From positions 1-6,642 of the forward strand of contig CAITQY010000255.1 of NCBI GenBank assembly GCA_903894655.1: 6,642 nt of DNA. Direction: 5' to 3'. Below the pieces are notes generated by a model, which saw nothing but the letters and a program-made list of their open reading frames with translations, made no database searches and was not told the DNA's origin. Of the stretch, positions 1 to 5,183 are shown in pieces (position 1 is the first letter of the stretch; each line of letters opens with the position of its first letter). Position numbers and translations under genes: made by a program. This DNA is from an uncultured Gemmatimonadota bacterium (GTDB taxonomy: Bacteria > Gemmatimonadota > Gemmatimonadetes > Gemmatimonadales > Gemmatimonadaceae).

Positions 1-464
1 TACGCCCCGGTGGCCCGCAAATCAGCGATCCCCTTGAGGATCTTCTCCGCCGTCTTCGCGCCGAACTTCGGCAGCTCGGCCAGCCGTCCATCGCGCGCCG
101 CCAGCTCGAGCTCGAGCAATGAGTCGATGTGCAGTCCGTCGTGAATGGAGCGGATGCGCGACGGACCCAGTCCGGGCACGCGCAGCATTTCCAGCAGCCC
201 CTCGGGCGTCTCTTCCTGCAGTCGCTCCAGAAGGGCCGAGCCGTTGCTGATCGCGAGATCACGCAGCACCTCGATCGCCGCCGGGGCGATCACGTCCTCG
301 GCCGCGAGGTCACGCGCCATCGCCTGGGCAAGATCCGTCTCGCCATGTGAGGCCACCACGCGCGCCGCCGTCTGCATCGCGCGTACCGAAAACCGGTCCT
401 CATCGTGCAGCTCGAGGAGGGTCGCGATTTGCGTCAGGGCGAAGGCGGCGGAACGGCAATCCAT
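1..464 (-). CDS. PolX-like helix-hairpin-helix protein, N-terminal part (cut by window edge)
   Basis: The first 154 residues are visible; the rest lies off the left edge. The start at 464 has an in-frame TGA two codons upstream, so it cannot lie further out. Residues 1-40 resemble the N-terminal 8-kDa domain of bacterial family X DNA polymerases (QIATLLELHDEDRFSVRA, then TAARVV). A run near residues 84-95 (EETPEGLLEMLR) leads into a helix-hairpin-helix, VPGLGPSRI (96-104), and a second follows at 131-142 (LPKFGAKTAEKI). In PolX these domains bind DNA ends and precede a nucleotidyltransferase and a PHP exonuclease domain, neither visible here. The first HhH normally found near residues 50-65 is not recognisable. 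By family knowledge the role would be gap-filling repair synthesis in the cytoplasm. A shorter stand-alone HhH protein cannot be excluded. The start is preceded by TAGATT with a 6-nt gap, suggesting a leaderless mRNA. Confidence 0.8.
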   Translation of the reverse strand, partial: MDCRSAAFALTQIATLLELHDEDRFSVRAMQTAARVVASHGETDLAQAMARDLAAEDVIAPAAIEVLRDLAISNGSALLERLQEETPEGLLEMLRVPGLGPSRIRSIHDGLHIDSLLELELAARDGRLAELPKFGAKTAEKILKGIADLRATGA

Positions 465-470
465 CCTTCA

Positions 471-476
471 AATCTA
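471..476 (-). promoter_or_regulatory. Candidate -10 element (TAGATT) of the PolX-like gene
   Basis: TAGATT ends exactly 6 nt before the ATG at 464, which would put the transcription start on or next to the start codon. It lies between palindromic repeat copy 1 and the gene, so the gene would have its own promoter rather than depend on the upstream hydrolase. GAAGG touches the ATG and is too close to act as a normal ribosome binding site. No convincing -35 was seen. Confidence 0.5.
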
Positions 477-495
477 GCGTGGTTTGCTGGGGGGG

Positions 496-619
496 AACTG
501 CCAACCGCTTAGGGAGCAGGGTGGAGGGTGTCAGGAAGGAGGAAGCAGGGACACGCCGCCGCCGTCCTGCGTTCTCCGCCCTGACACCCTCCTTCCTGCC
601 TCCTAAGCCGTTGGCCGTT
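496..619. repeat. Long palindromic intergenic repeat, copy 1 (124 bp)
   Basis: The left half (496-557), read against the reverse complement of the right half (558-619), aligns without gaps over 62 positions with about 47 identities. The outer 40 positions are best conserved (34 of 40). The ends read AACTGCCAACCGCTTAGG on the left and, reverse-complemented, AACGGCCAACGGCTTAGG on the right. Both arms contain GGAGGGTGTCAGG. Each 5' arm is purine-rich, so RNA from either strand could form a very long hairpin. The inner part is asymmetric and gives the element an orientation, which matches copy 3 and is opposite to copy 2. It sits between two minus-strand genes, and its right end touches the hydrolase stop codon (620-622). 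A run of seven G lies just outside the left end. I do not recognise a named family, and no target-site duplication is evident. Confidence 0.85.
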
Positions 620-1567
620 TCACCCTTCTCTCCCAAACAGCTGTGGGCTCTCCGCCAGGAATCGACGTATCGCAGCAAACAAGGGTTCTGGCTGTTCGAC
701 GTACGGCACGTGCCCGCAGTCGTCTAACACGAGGAACTCAGCGCGCAACGACTGCGCGGCGGCGGCAGCCGACTCGAGCGGGATGGGATCCTGTCGACCA
801 TGGATGACGAGCGTCGGACAGTGGACGGCACGTAGCTCGTCCCTGAGATCGAATGCTCCTAAACTCTCCCACACTGACTGTTGCACGCGACCCGTGACGC
901 GGAACGGTGTGAGCGCGCGCGCGCGTGTCGGATCGGCGAAATAGCCGGCCACGCTCAGCTCGAACCCACGCTGGCGATACGCCACCGGATCACGTTCGCG
1001 CAGACCGGAGGCGGCGAGTTCCTCGCGCATGGCCAGAATCGCGGCACTTCGTCCGCGCGCGGAGAGTGTCGCTTCGAACTCGTCCCGCCAGGCACGGGTG
1101 ATCGGCGCCGGCGAGATCAGCACGAGACGTGCCGGCGCGAGACGCGCGTCGCCGCCGTTCGCACAGTCCATCGCGTACAGCATGGCCAGCAGCGCCCCCC
1201 ACGAATAGCCCACGATCGTGGGGGGCGTCAGCCCGAACTCCGTGACGATCTGGGTCAGATCGCTGACCTGCGTCTGCCACGTCACCGGCGCCGGATCGTC
1301 CGTCTTGGATTTGCCACCGCCACGCTGATCGTAGGTGATCACGCGATACGTGTCGGACAGCGCGAGTAGCTGCGGATACAAGTAGTCATGGTGCGCGCCG
1401 GGGCCGCCGTGCAGCAGCAACAACGGTGGTGCGCCCGGTGGACCATCGGCCCGCCAGTACAGCGGCACGTCGGTCGTTTGCGTCACGCCGTCGGTCGTTG
1501 GTGCATGCGTTGGTGCATGCGTTGGCGCATGCGTTGGTGGCGGGGAGGAAAGGTCGCGGTGTTCCAT
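620..1567 (-). CDS. Proline iminopeptidase-like alpha/beta hydrolase (peptidase S33 type)
   Basis: The protein has 315 residues, close to the usual S33 length. Visible motifs in order are HGGPG at 53-57 (oxyanion-hole motif typical of prolyl aminopeptidases), DQRGGGKS at 80-87, the nucleophile elbow GYSWG at 120-124 with Ser122, a cap region at about 150-240, the acid in HGRQDP (Asp260), and the catalytic His in CGHVPYVEQPE (His286). The triad is therefore complete. Family members remove N-terminal proline or act on other small amides and esters; the substrate cannot be read from sequence. No signal peptide is seen, so it is probably cytoplasmic. Residues 8-30 are a low-complexity leader with three PTHA units encoded by 12-bp repeats, which do not belong to the fold. 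A GTG at codon 28 could be an alternative start, but TAACTT exactly 6 nt upstream of the ATG supports 1567. The stop codon abuts palindromic repeat copy 1. Confidence 0.9.
   Translation of the reverse strand: MEHRDLSSPPPTHAPTHAPTHAPTTDGVTQTTDVPLYWRADGPPGAPPLLLLHGGPGAHHDYLYPQLLALSDTYRVITYDQRGGGKSKTDDPAPVTWQTQVSDLTQIVTEFGLTPPTIVGYSWGALLAMLYAMDCANGGDARLAPARLVLISPAPITRAWRDEFEATLSARGRSAAILAMREELAASGLRERDPVAYRQRGFELSVAGYFADPTRARALTPFRVTGRVQQSVWESLGAFDLRDELRAVHCPTLVIHGRQDPIPLESAAAAAQSLRAEFLVLDDCGHVPYVEQPEPLFAAIRRFLAESPQLFGREG
1501..1536. repeat. Three 12-bp tandem repeats inside the hydrolase 5' end
   Basis: GTGCATGCGTTG occurs twice (1501-1512, 1513-1524) and GCGCATGCGTTG once (1525-1536). On the minus strand each unit encodes Pro-Thr-His-Ala, and 12 bp keeps the frame, so copy number could vary without breaking the gene. 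The unit contains the palindrome GCATGC. Confidence 0.9.
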
Positions 1568-1573
1568 CAGCGG

Positions 1574-1579
1574 AAGTTA
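1574..1579 (-). promoter_or_regulatory. Candidate -10 element (TAACTT) of the hydrolase gene
   Basis: TAACTT on the minus strand is followed by the 6-nt CCGCTG and then the ATG at 1567. The spacing is identical to that at the PolX-like, M42 and TauE starts. No Shine-Dalgarno sequence lies between, which fits leaderless transcription. No clear -35 was seen. Confidence 0.5.
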
Positions 1580-1616
1580 AGGGGCGCGCGCTATCGCCAT
1601 CGAGATCCCGACTTCA

Positions 1617-1622
1617 TAACTT
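1617..1622 (+). promoter_or_regulatory. Candidate -10 element (TAACTT) of the HEAT-repeat gene
   Basis: TAACTT is followed by 7 nt (CCCGCGC) and an in-frame ATG at 1630. It is the most AT-rich spot in the divergent spacer and shares TAACTTCC with the opposing hydrolase promoter candidate. It is the main reason for choosing the 1630 start. No -35 was recognised. Confidence 0.4.
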
Positions 1623-1629
1623 CCCGCGC

Positions 1630-3297
1630 ATGTGTCCCCTTGGCTACCGACGCACCACACCGAACGCGCACACGACCGACAGCGGCCTGCACGGGGCGGT
1701 GCCCGATGGCCGTTCGTCCCGCGCCATGCTCCGGGCCCTCGCCCTGCTCATCGATCGGGTGGTCACCGTCCAGGCGCTCCGCCCGCCCGACACGGCCAGC
1801 GAACTAGATGCCGCGCTGGTGAGGCAGCCGCTGGTGCGCGATGCGCTGCGTCAGCTCACCGCACAGTCGCGCGACGGGGCGCTGCTGTGCCGGATCATCG
1901 ACGGACAGCTCGTGCTCGAGGGCGTCCCGATCGACGGGCACCTCGCGATCGACGATCCGCTGCTTGGCGGGATGCTGCGACGCGCCCTCACCCTCGGGAT
2001 CGGTTCCATCACGGTTCGTCAGGGTGCCGCTCCCGGTGAGCTGCTCGCCCTCGCCTCGCTGTTCGCGCCGTCGTTTGGAATTGGTGAACACTCGGGCCTG
2101 CTATCGGGGGACACACCCACCACGATCGCGCGCGCGATCAGCCGCGACGACCACCCGCGTGAGCTGCTGCGGTCGTGGAGCGTACTGGTGACCCCGCTGC
2201 AGCCCGGCGTCGCTCTGTTGCCGCCGCTCGCGTCTTCCAGCTCGGCAGTTATCGACGACAGCGGGACGGGTACCAGCACCGCCGCCGGTAGCGCGGTGGC
2301 CAACGCCCTCTCGCGTCTCGCTGCCGCCCGCACCGATGACGCGGCACTGGCCGTCGGCGATCTGCTCATTGAGCTCATCGACGGCGCGGAGTTCCGCGGT
2401 GACGCGCTCACCATCGAATCGATTGCGCGCGCCACGATGCAACATGTGCACGCCGTCGGTGGCGGCGGGGGACGACTCGGCGGCGAGCGCATCATACGAC
2501 GGCTGCTGCATCGCACGTCGCTCACGTTGCTCGCCACGCGCGTGCCGCACACGCCCGAACGCACGATCGTGCTCGAACTTATGGCCCGCGCCGGCGATGC
2601 GGCCGTCGAGGTGCTGGCGCAGGAGCTCATGAATTCGCAGGACAGTCAGGCGCGTCGCGCCTATTTCGACAGCATCGTGGCGCTCGATCTCAACGCCACG
2701 CTGCTGTTCGACCTCGTGCGCGACAGTCGCTGGTTCGTGGTGCGTAACGCCGTGGCGCTCCTCAGTGAGATGGGCGTCGAACAGGCCGACGTGGTCATGC
2801 TGCCGCTGCTCGCCCACGACGACGATCGCATTCGCATCGCCGCCGCGCGTGCTCTCATGCGACTCGGCACCGTCAAGGCCGTGCATGGTCTGCACGGCGT
2901 GATCGAAGACGCGCATCCGGAAGTCCGCCGCATCGCCGCCGCCGCGTACGGAATGCCCGGCCATGGTGGCGGTGGTGTACGCCCACCTGCTGCCCGCTTG
3001 GCCGCTGCGCTCGACAACGAGAGCGACGACGACGTGGCGTTGCAAATGCTCGCCTCACTCGGCAAGCTCGGCAGCGCCGATGCGATTCAGCGCCTGCTGC
3101 GCATCGCTCAGCCGGCCGTGGCGGCCGAGCCCGGCGAACGCCAGACCAATCGCGACGCGTGGATTCGCATCGCGGCCCTCGAGGCCCTCGTTCGCGCGCG
3201 CGGGTACGCCGCGATGGGCGCGATCGAGTCGCTCGTCGGTGACGCAGACCCCGAAGTGGCGGCGGCTGTCGTTCGGTTGCGGGCCACTATTTCGTGA
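1630..3297 (+). CDS. HEAT-repeat domain-containing protein
   Basis: The protein has 555 residues from ATG 1630. Other in-frame starts are GTG 1699 and ATG 1726. The open frame extends to 1426, but that would overlap the hydrolase, and codons before 1630 look unselected. A helical N-terminal part (about 33-80) is followed by a small strand-rich module with LCRIIDGQLVLEGVPI (86-101) and IGSITVRQGAAPGELLALASLF (124-145), a pattern I associate with many bacterial HEAT-repeat proteins. A low-complexity Ser/Gly/Thr stretch lies near 205-230. The C-terminal half is a helical solenoid: a unit around 341-385 with DSRWFVVRNAVALLSEMG, a clear HEAT unit DRIRIAAARALMRLG (399-413), PEVRRIAAAAYG (430-441), a unit near 467-487, and a last one from WIRIAALEAL to the C-terminus. 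Such solenoids act as protein-interaction scaffolds. No catalytic motif, signal peptide or membrane segment is visible, so the specific function is unknown. Confidence 0.85.
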   Translation: MCPLGYRRTTPNAHTTDSGLHGAVPDGRSSRAMLRALALLIDRVVTVQALRPPDTASELDAALVRQPLVRDALRQLTAQSRDGALLCRIIDGQLVLEGVPIDGHLAIDDPLLGGMLRRALTLGIGSITVRQGAAPGELLALASLFAPSFGIGEHSGLLSGDTPTTIARAISRDDHPRELLRSWSVLVTPLQPGVALLPPLASSSSAVIDDSGTGTSTAAGSAVANALSRLAAARTDDAALAVGDLLIELIDGAEFRGDALTIESIARATMQHVHAVGGGGGRLGGERIIRRLLHRTSLTLLATRVPHTPERTIVLELMARAGDAAVEVLAQELMNSQDSQARRAYFDSIVALDLNATLLFDLVRDSRWFVVRNAVALLSEMGVEQADVVMLPLLAHDDDRIRIAAARALMRLGTVKAVHGLHGVIEDAHPEVRRIAAAAYGMPGHGGGGVRPPAARLAAALDNESDDDVALQMLASLGKLGSADAIQRLLRIAQPAVAAEPGERQTNRDAWIRIAALEALVRARGYAAMGAIESLVGDADPEVAAAVVRLRATIS

Positions 3298-3331
3298 ACG
3301 GCTGAACTGCGCTTGGGTCGGCGCGGGCTTC

Positions 3332-3436
3332 GGGTCGGCCGAGGAGATCCCCGGCCGCCGAGCATTTCCTCTCGGTTGTCGCTGCGCTCCGCCCGTCGAG
3401 GAAACGAGTCGGCTGCCGGGGACTCTCGGCCGACCC
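3332..3436. repeat. Inverted repeat A (about 40-bp arms, 26-nt loop)
   Basis: The left arm 3332-3371 begins GGGTCGGCCGAG and ends ATTTCCTC. The right arm 3398-3436 begins GAGGAAACG and ends CTCGGCCGACCC. The arms match over nearly their full length with a few indels and substitutions. Shared internal blocks are TCCCCGGC and GCCGA. The loop is 3372-3397. The sequence is unrelated to the palindromic repeat copies. It could be a convergent transcription barrier or a remnant of a small mobile element. Confidence 0.75.
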
Positions 3437-3453
3437 TCGGTGCGGGGGACGTC

Positions 3454-3512
3454 GCGAGCGCTGTTCGCTGTGGTGCGATTACCGCCCCCAACGCGAACGA
3501 CAGTCGCCTCGC
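3454..3512. repeat. Inverted repeat B (15- and 20-nt arms)
   Basis: GCGAGCGCTGTTCGC (3454-3468) pairs imperfectly with 3493-3512, whose reverse complement is the same word with small insertions. The 24-nt loop carries a minor internal hairpin, GGT-gcgatt-ACC (3473-3484). It lies directly between inverted repeat A and palindromic repeat copy 2. Confidence 0.5.
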
Positions 3513-3518
3513 TTACCA

Positions 3519-3647
3519 AACTGCCAACGGCTTAGGAAGCAGGGAGGAGTGTATCAGGGTGGAGGACGCAGGACGGAACAGCTGCGCGGTGTCCCTGCTT
3601 CCTCCACCCTGACGCCCTCCTTCCTGCTTCCTCGGCAGTTGGCAGTT
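3519..3647. repeat. Long palindromic intergenic repeat, copy 2 (129 bp, inverted orientation)
   Basis: The left end is AACTGCCAACGGCTTAGG. The right end, read on the minus strand, is AACTGCCAACTGCCGAGG, in which the GGCAGTT terminal word is doubled (3634-3640 and 3641-3647). The inner asymmetric segments are swapped relative to copies 1 and 3: the GGACGCAGGAC side is on the left and the GTCCCTGCTTCC side on the right, so this copy is inserted the other way round. The extra 5 bp over the other copies lie in the centre (near GAACAGCTGCGCGG). The right end is 14 bp from the M42 stop codon. Confidence 0.85.
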
Positions 3648-3661
3648 CCGACCGCCAGTAC

Positions 3662-4729
3662 CTACCTCGCCGTAAAATCCGTGTCAGCCGTAACACACCG
3701 GCACGCTTCCGCGATCAACTCCGCCGCACGATCCAGGTCGTCGAGCGACACGAGTTCGTTGGGCGAATGCATGTAGCGGTTGGGGATCGACAGGAGCGCG
3801 GTGGCCACGCCGTCGCGCGTGAGGTGAATCCCGTCGGCGTCCGTGCTCGTGAACCGGCCGGCAGCGTGCACCGAGTACGGGATCTCGAGCTTCTTGGCCG
3901 TGTCGGCCAGCAGGCGGAATACCACGGGGTGTACGATCGAGCCGCGCGTGAGCACCGGTCCACCGCCCACGTTGTGTTCACCGAGCTCCTTCTTCTCCAC
4001 GCCCGGGTGATCGGTGGCGAACGTGACGTCCACCGCGATCGCCATGGAGGCGTCGAGCTGCTGCGCGGCCACGCGTGCACCGCCGCCGGCGTAGCCGATT
4101 TCTTCCTGCGCCGTGGCCGCCGCGATCACGCGGGCGGCGCCTGGCTTCTCGGCGTAGCGTCGCAGTGCTTCGAGCACCACGAACGCGCCGATGCGGTCGT
4201 CGATGGCGCGTGACACGATGCGATTGTTCGGCATGTCCATCACGCGCGCGTCGATCACGCCGGCGTCACCGATTTCCAGATGCTCCATCGCTTCGGCTTT
4301 GTTCTTCACGCCGATGTCGATCCACAGGTCGGTGATCTTCGACGCCTTTTCGCGCTCGTCCGGCTTCATCAGGTGAATCGGCTTCTTGCCGATCACGCCG
4401 AACACATCGCCGTTGCGGCCCAGAAAGCGCATGCGCTGGCCTACAAGCACCTGCGGGTCCCATCCACCGATCGGTTCGAAGTAAATGAAGCCGTTGTCGT
4501 CGATGTAGGTGACGATCACGCCGATTTCGTCGATATGACCGGCCAGTAGAATCGTGGGGCCACCGCTGCCTTCGACCGTGGCGAGGCTGTTGCCAACGAC
4601 GTCGGCCTTCACGGACGAGAACGTGGCGGCTTCGGCGCGCCAGACGCGCGCCGGTGCGCCTTCGAAGCCCGACGGACCGGGTGTGTCGAGCAGGCGCTTC
4701 AGAAAGGCTACGGAGGATTCAGAGAGCAT
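3662..4729 (-). CDS. M42 family metallo-aminopeptidase (glutamyl aminopeptidase / endoglucanase-like)
   Basis: The protein has 355 residues, the normal M42 length, and looks complete. The candidate metal and catalytic residues are visible: His65 in LLAGHIDEIG, the Asp pair 177-178 in RAIDDRIG, Glu209-Glu210 in ATAQEEIGYAGGG, an Asp near 234 in AIAVDVTFATDHPG, and His321 in NRYMHSPNE. The STDADGIHL segment (295-303) and the C-terminal LVSLDDLDRAAELI also fit the family. M42 enzymes are cytoplasmic, di-metal, often dodecameric (TET) peptidases that trim short peptides from the N-terminus after the proteasome or Lon/Clp-type proteases. Substrate preference cannot be read from the sequence. A longer open frame extends upstream, but homology starts at MLSESSVAFLKRLLDTPGPSGFE, and TATATT lies 6 nt before this ATG. 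The gene is divergent from the TauE-type gene, with 29 bp between them, and ends 14 bp from palindromic repeat copy 2. Confidence 0.93.
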   Translation of the reverse strand: MLSESSVAFLKRLLDTPGPSGFEGAPARVWRAEAATFSSVKADVVGNSLATVEGSGGPTILLAGHIDEIGVIVTYIDDNGFIYFEPIGGWDPQVLVGQRMRFLGRNGDVFGVIGKKPIHLMKPDEREKASKITDLWIDIGVKNKAEAMEHLEIGDAGVIDARVMDMPNNRIVSRAIDDRIGAFVVLEALRRYAEKPGAARVIAAATAQEEIGYAGGGARVAAQQLDASMAIAVDVTFATDHPGVEKKELGEHNVGGGPVLTRGSIVHPVVFRLLADTAKKLEIPYSVHAAGRFTSTDADGIHLTRDGVATALLSIPNRYMHSPNELVSLDDLDRAAELIAEACRCVTADTDFTAR

Positions 4730-4735
4730 GGTCCA

Positions 4736-4741
4736 AATATA
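4736..4741 (-). promoter_or_regulatory. Candidate -10 element (TATATT) of the M42 gene
   Basis: TATATT is followed by the 6-nt TGGACC and ATG 4729. It also reads TATATTTG, matching the TAnnTTTG form known as the -7 box in Bacteroidetes. The -35 position would fall on the start codon region of the divergent gene, where no recognisable hexamer is present. Confidence 0.5.
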
Positions 4742-4746
4742 GGTGC

Positions 4747-4752
4747 TATTCT
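4747..4752 (+). promoter_or_regulatory. Candidate -10 element (TATTCT) of the TauE/SafE-type gene
   Basis: TATTCT is followed by the 6-nt TTGGGT and ATG 4759. Only 5 bp separate it from the opposing -10 candidate of the M42 gene, so the two polymerases could hardly bind together. The two elements lie in an imperfect dyad, CCAAATATAG / CTATTCTTTGG (4733-4756). Confidence 0.45.
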
Positions 4753-4758
4753 TTGGGT

Positions 4759-5115
4759 ATGATCCTCCTCTTGATCGCCATCGGCGTCGGTGCCGGCATC
4801 CTCTCCGGCATCTTCGGGATCGGCGGCGGCATCGTGATTGTGCCCGCGCTGATCTACCTCGCCAAGATGCCGCCGCAGCAAGCGGCCGGCACATCGCTCG
4901 CCGCCCTCGTACTACCACTCGGCGCCGCTGTCGGCGCTGCCGCCTATTACAAAGCCGGCCACCTGCAGCCCAAGGACGCGCTGTTTATCGCGGTGGGGAT
5001 GGCCGCGGGCGCGTACTTTGGCGCCCAGATCGCCACGCACGTAGACGCCACCGTGCTACGCAAAATGTTCGCGGGGCTGATGCTGGTGATGGCGGTGAAG
5101 CTGTGGGTGGGGTGA
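4759..5115 (+). CDS. Half-size TauE/SafE (TSUP) family membrane protein
   Basis: The protein has 118 residues, about half of a usual TauE/SafE protein (about 240-260). It contains one repeat of the family fold: an N-terminal hydrophobic helix running into the signature LSGIFGIGGGIVIVPALIYL (15-34), then AAGTSLAALVLPLGAAVGAAAYY (42-64) with the Gly-Thr-Ser motif, a third segment at 73-92, and a last hydrophobic helix at about 103-117 ending at a clean stop. Full-length members export sulfite, sulfoacetate or related small anions. A half-size protein would need to dimerise or partner to rebuild the two-repeat fold; that is inference. No frameshifted second half follows: downstream is a short-repeat array and palindromic repeat copy 3. 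ATG 4759 fits the family N-terminus and is preceded by TATTCT with a 6-nt gap. An upstream in-frame extension would cross the divergent gene. Confidence 0.85.
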   Translation: MILLLIAIGVGAGILSGIFGIGGGIVIVPALIYLAKMPPQQAAGTSLAALVLPLGAAVGAAAYYKAGHLQPKDALFIAVGMAAGAYFGAQIATHVDATVLRKMFAGLMLVMAVKLWVG

Positions 5116-5127
5116 GACCGTCGTCTG

Positions 5128-5183
5128 TGGACTGCGAACTCTGAACTGCCAACTCTGAACTGCCAACTCTGGACTGCCAACTG
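5128..5183. repeat. Four 14-bp tandem repeats (7-bp sub-periodicity)
   Basis: The units are TGGACTGCGAACTC, TGAACTGCCAACTC (twice, identical) and TGGACTGCCAACTG at 5128-5141, 5142-5155, 5156-5169 and 5170-5183. Each splits into two heptads with an (A)ACT core. The last unit is also the start of palindromic repeat copy 3, whose terminal word AACTGCCAAC is the repeat unit itself. The array may therefore be an expansion of the element's end. Confidence 0.85.

Larger units (their letters stand above)
3298..3661. other. Convergent intergenic region filled with inverted repeats
   Basis: This 364-bp gap lies between the stop codons of the plus-strand HEAT gene and the minus-strand M42 gene. I see no convincing gene: the short open frames here cross the palindromes and have no family resemblance. 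The gap contains, in order, inverted repeat A (3332-3436), inverted repeat B (3454-3512) and palindromic repeat copy 2 (3519-3647). Together they could stop transcription from both sides, but none ends in a U-tract, so classic intrinsic termination is not shown. Confidence 0.7.

Noticed and set aside
489..495. Run of seven G beside palindrome copy 1
   Set aside because: It is a short homopolymer outside any coding frame. It could slip, but nothing indicates phase variation.
347..727. Open frames crossing palindrome copy 1
   Set aside because: They read through an inverted repeat and two gene ends, and resemble no family. The repeat itself is non-coding in appearance, with different frames open in different copies.
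881..1369. 162-residue plus-strand open frame inside the hydrolase
   Set aside because: It is antisense to a hydrolase with a complete catalytic triad; no homology or start signal is seen.
1426..1629. Upstream extension of the HEAT-repeat frame to an ATG at 1426
   Set aside because: It overlaps the divergent hydrolase gene, which has clear homology, and the extension (including the antisense of the PTHA repeats) has no protein-like features. TAACTT before ATG 1630 supports the shorter form.
2101..3045. 314-residue open frame antisense to the HEAT-repeat gene
   Set aside because: It has no recognisable motif and an unusual composition. It is the opposite strand of a gene with clear HEAT units, a common by-product of high GC.
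3332..3647. Classic Rho-independent terminators between the convergent genes
   Set aside because: The stems are long and GC-rich, but none is followed by a run of T on either strand, so the standard intrinsic terminator definition is not met.
4730..4918. N-terminal extension of the M42 frame to 4918
   Set aside because: The extra residues are Arg-rich and antisense to the TauE-type gene. Family homology and the TATATT signal both place the start at 4729.
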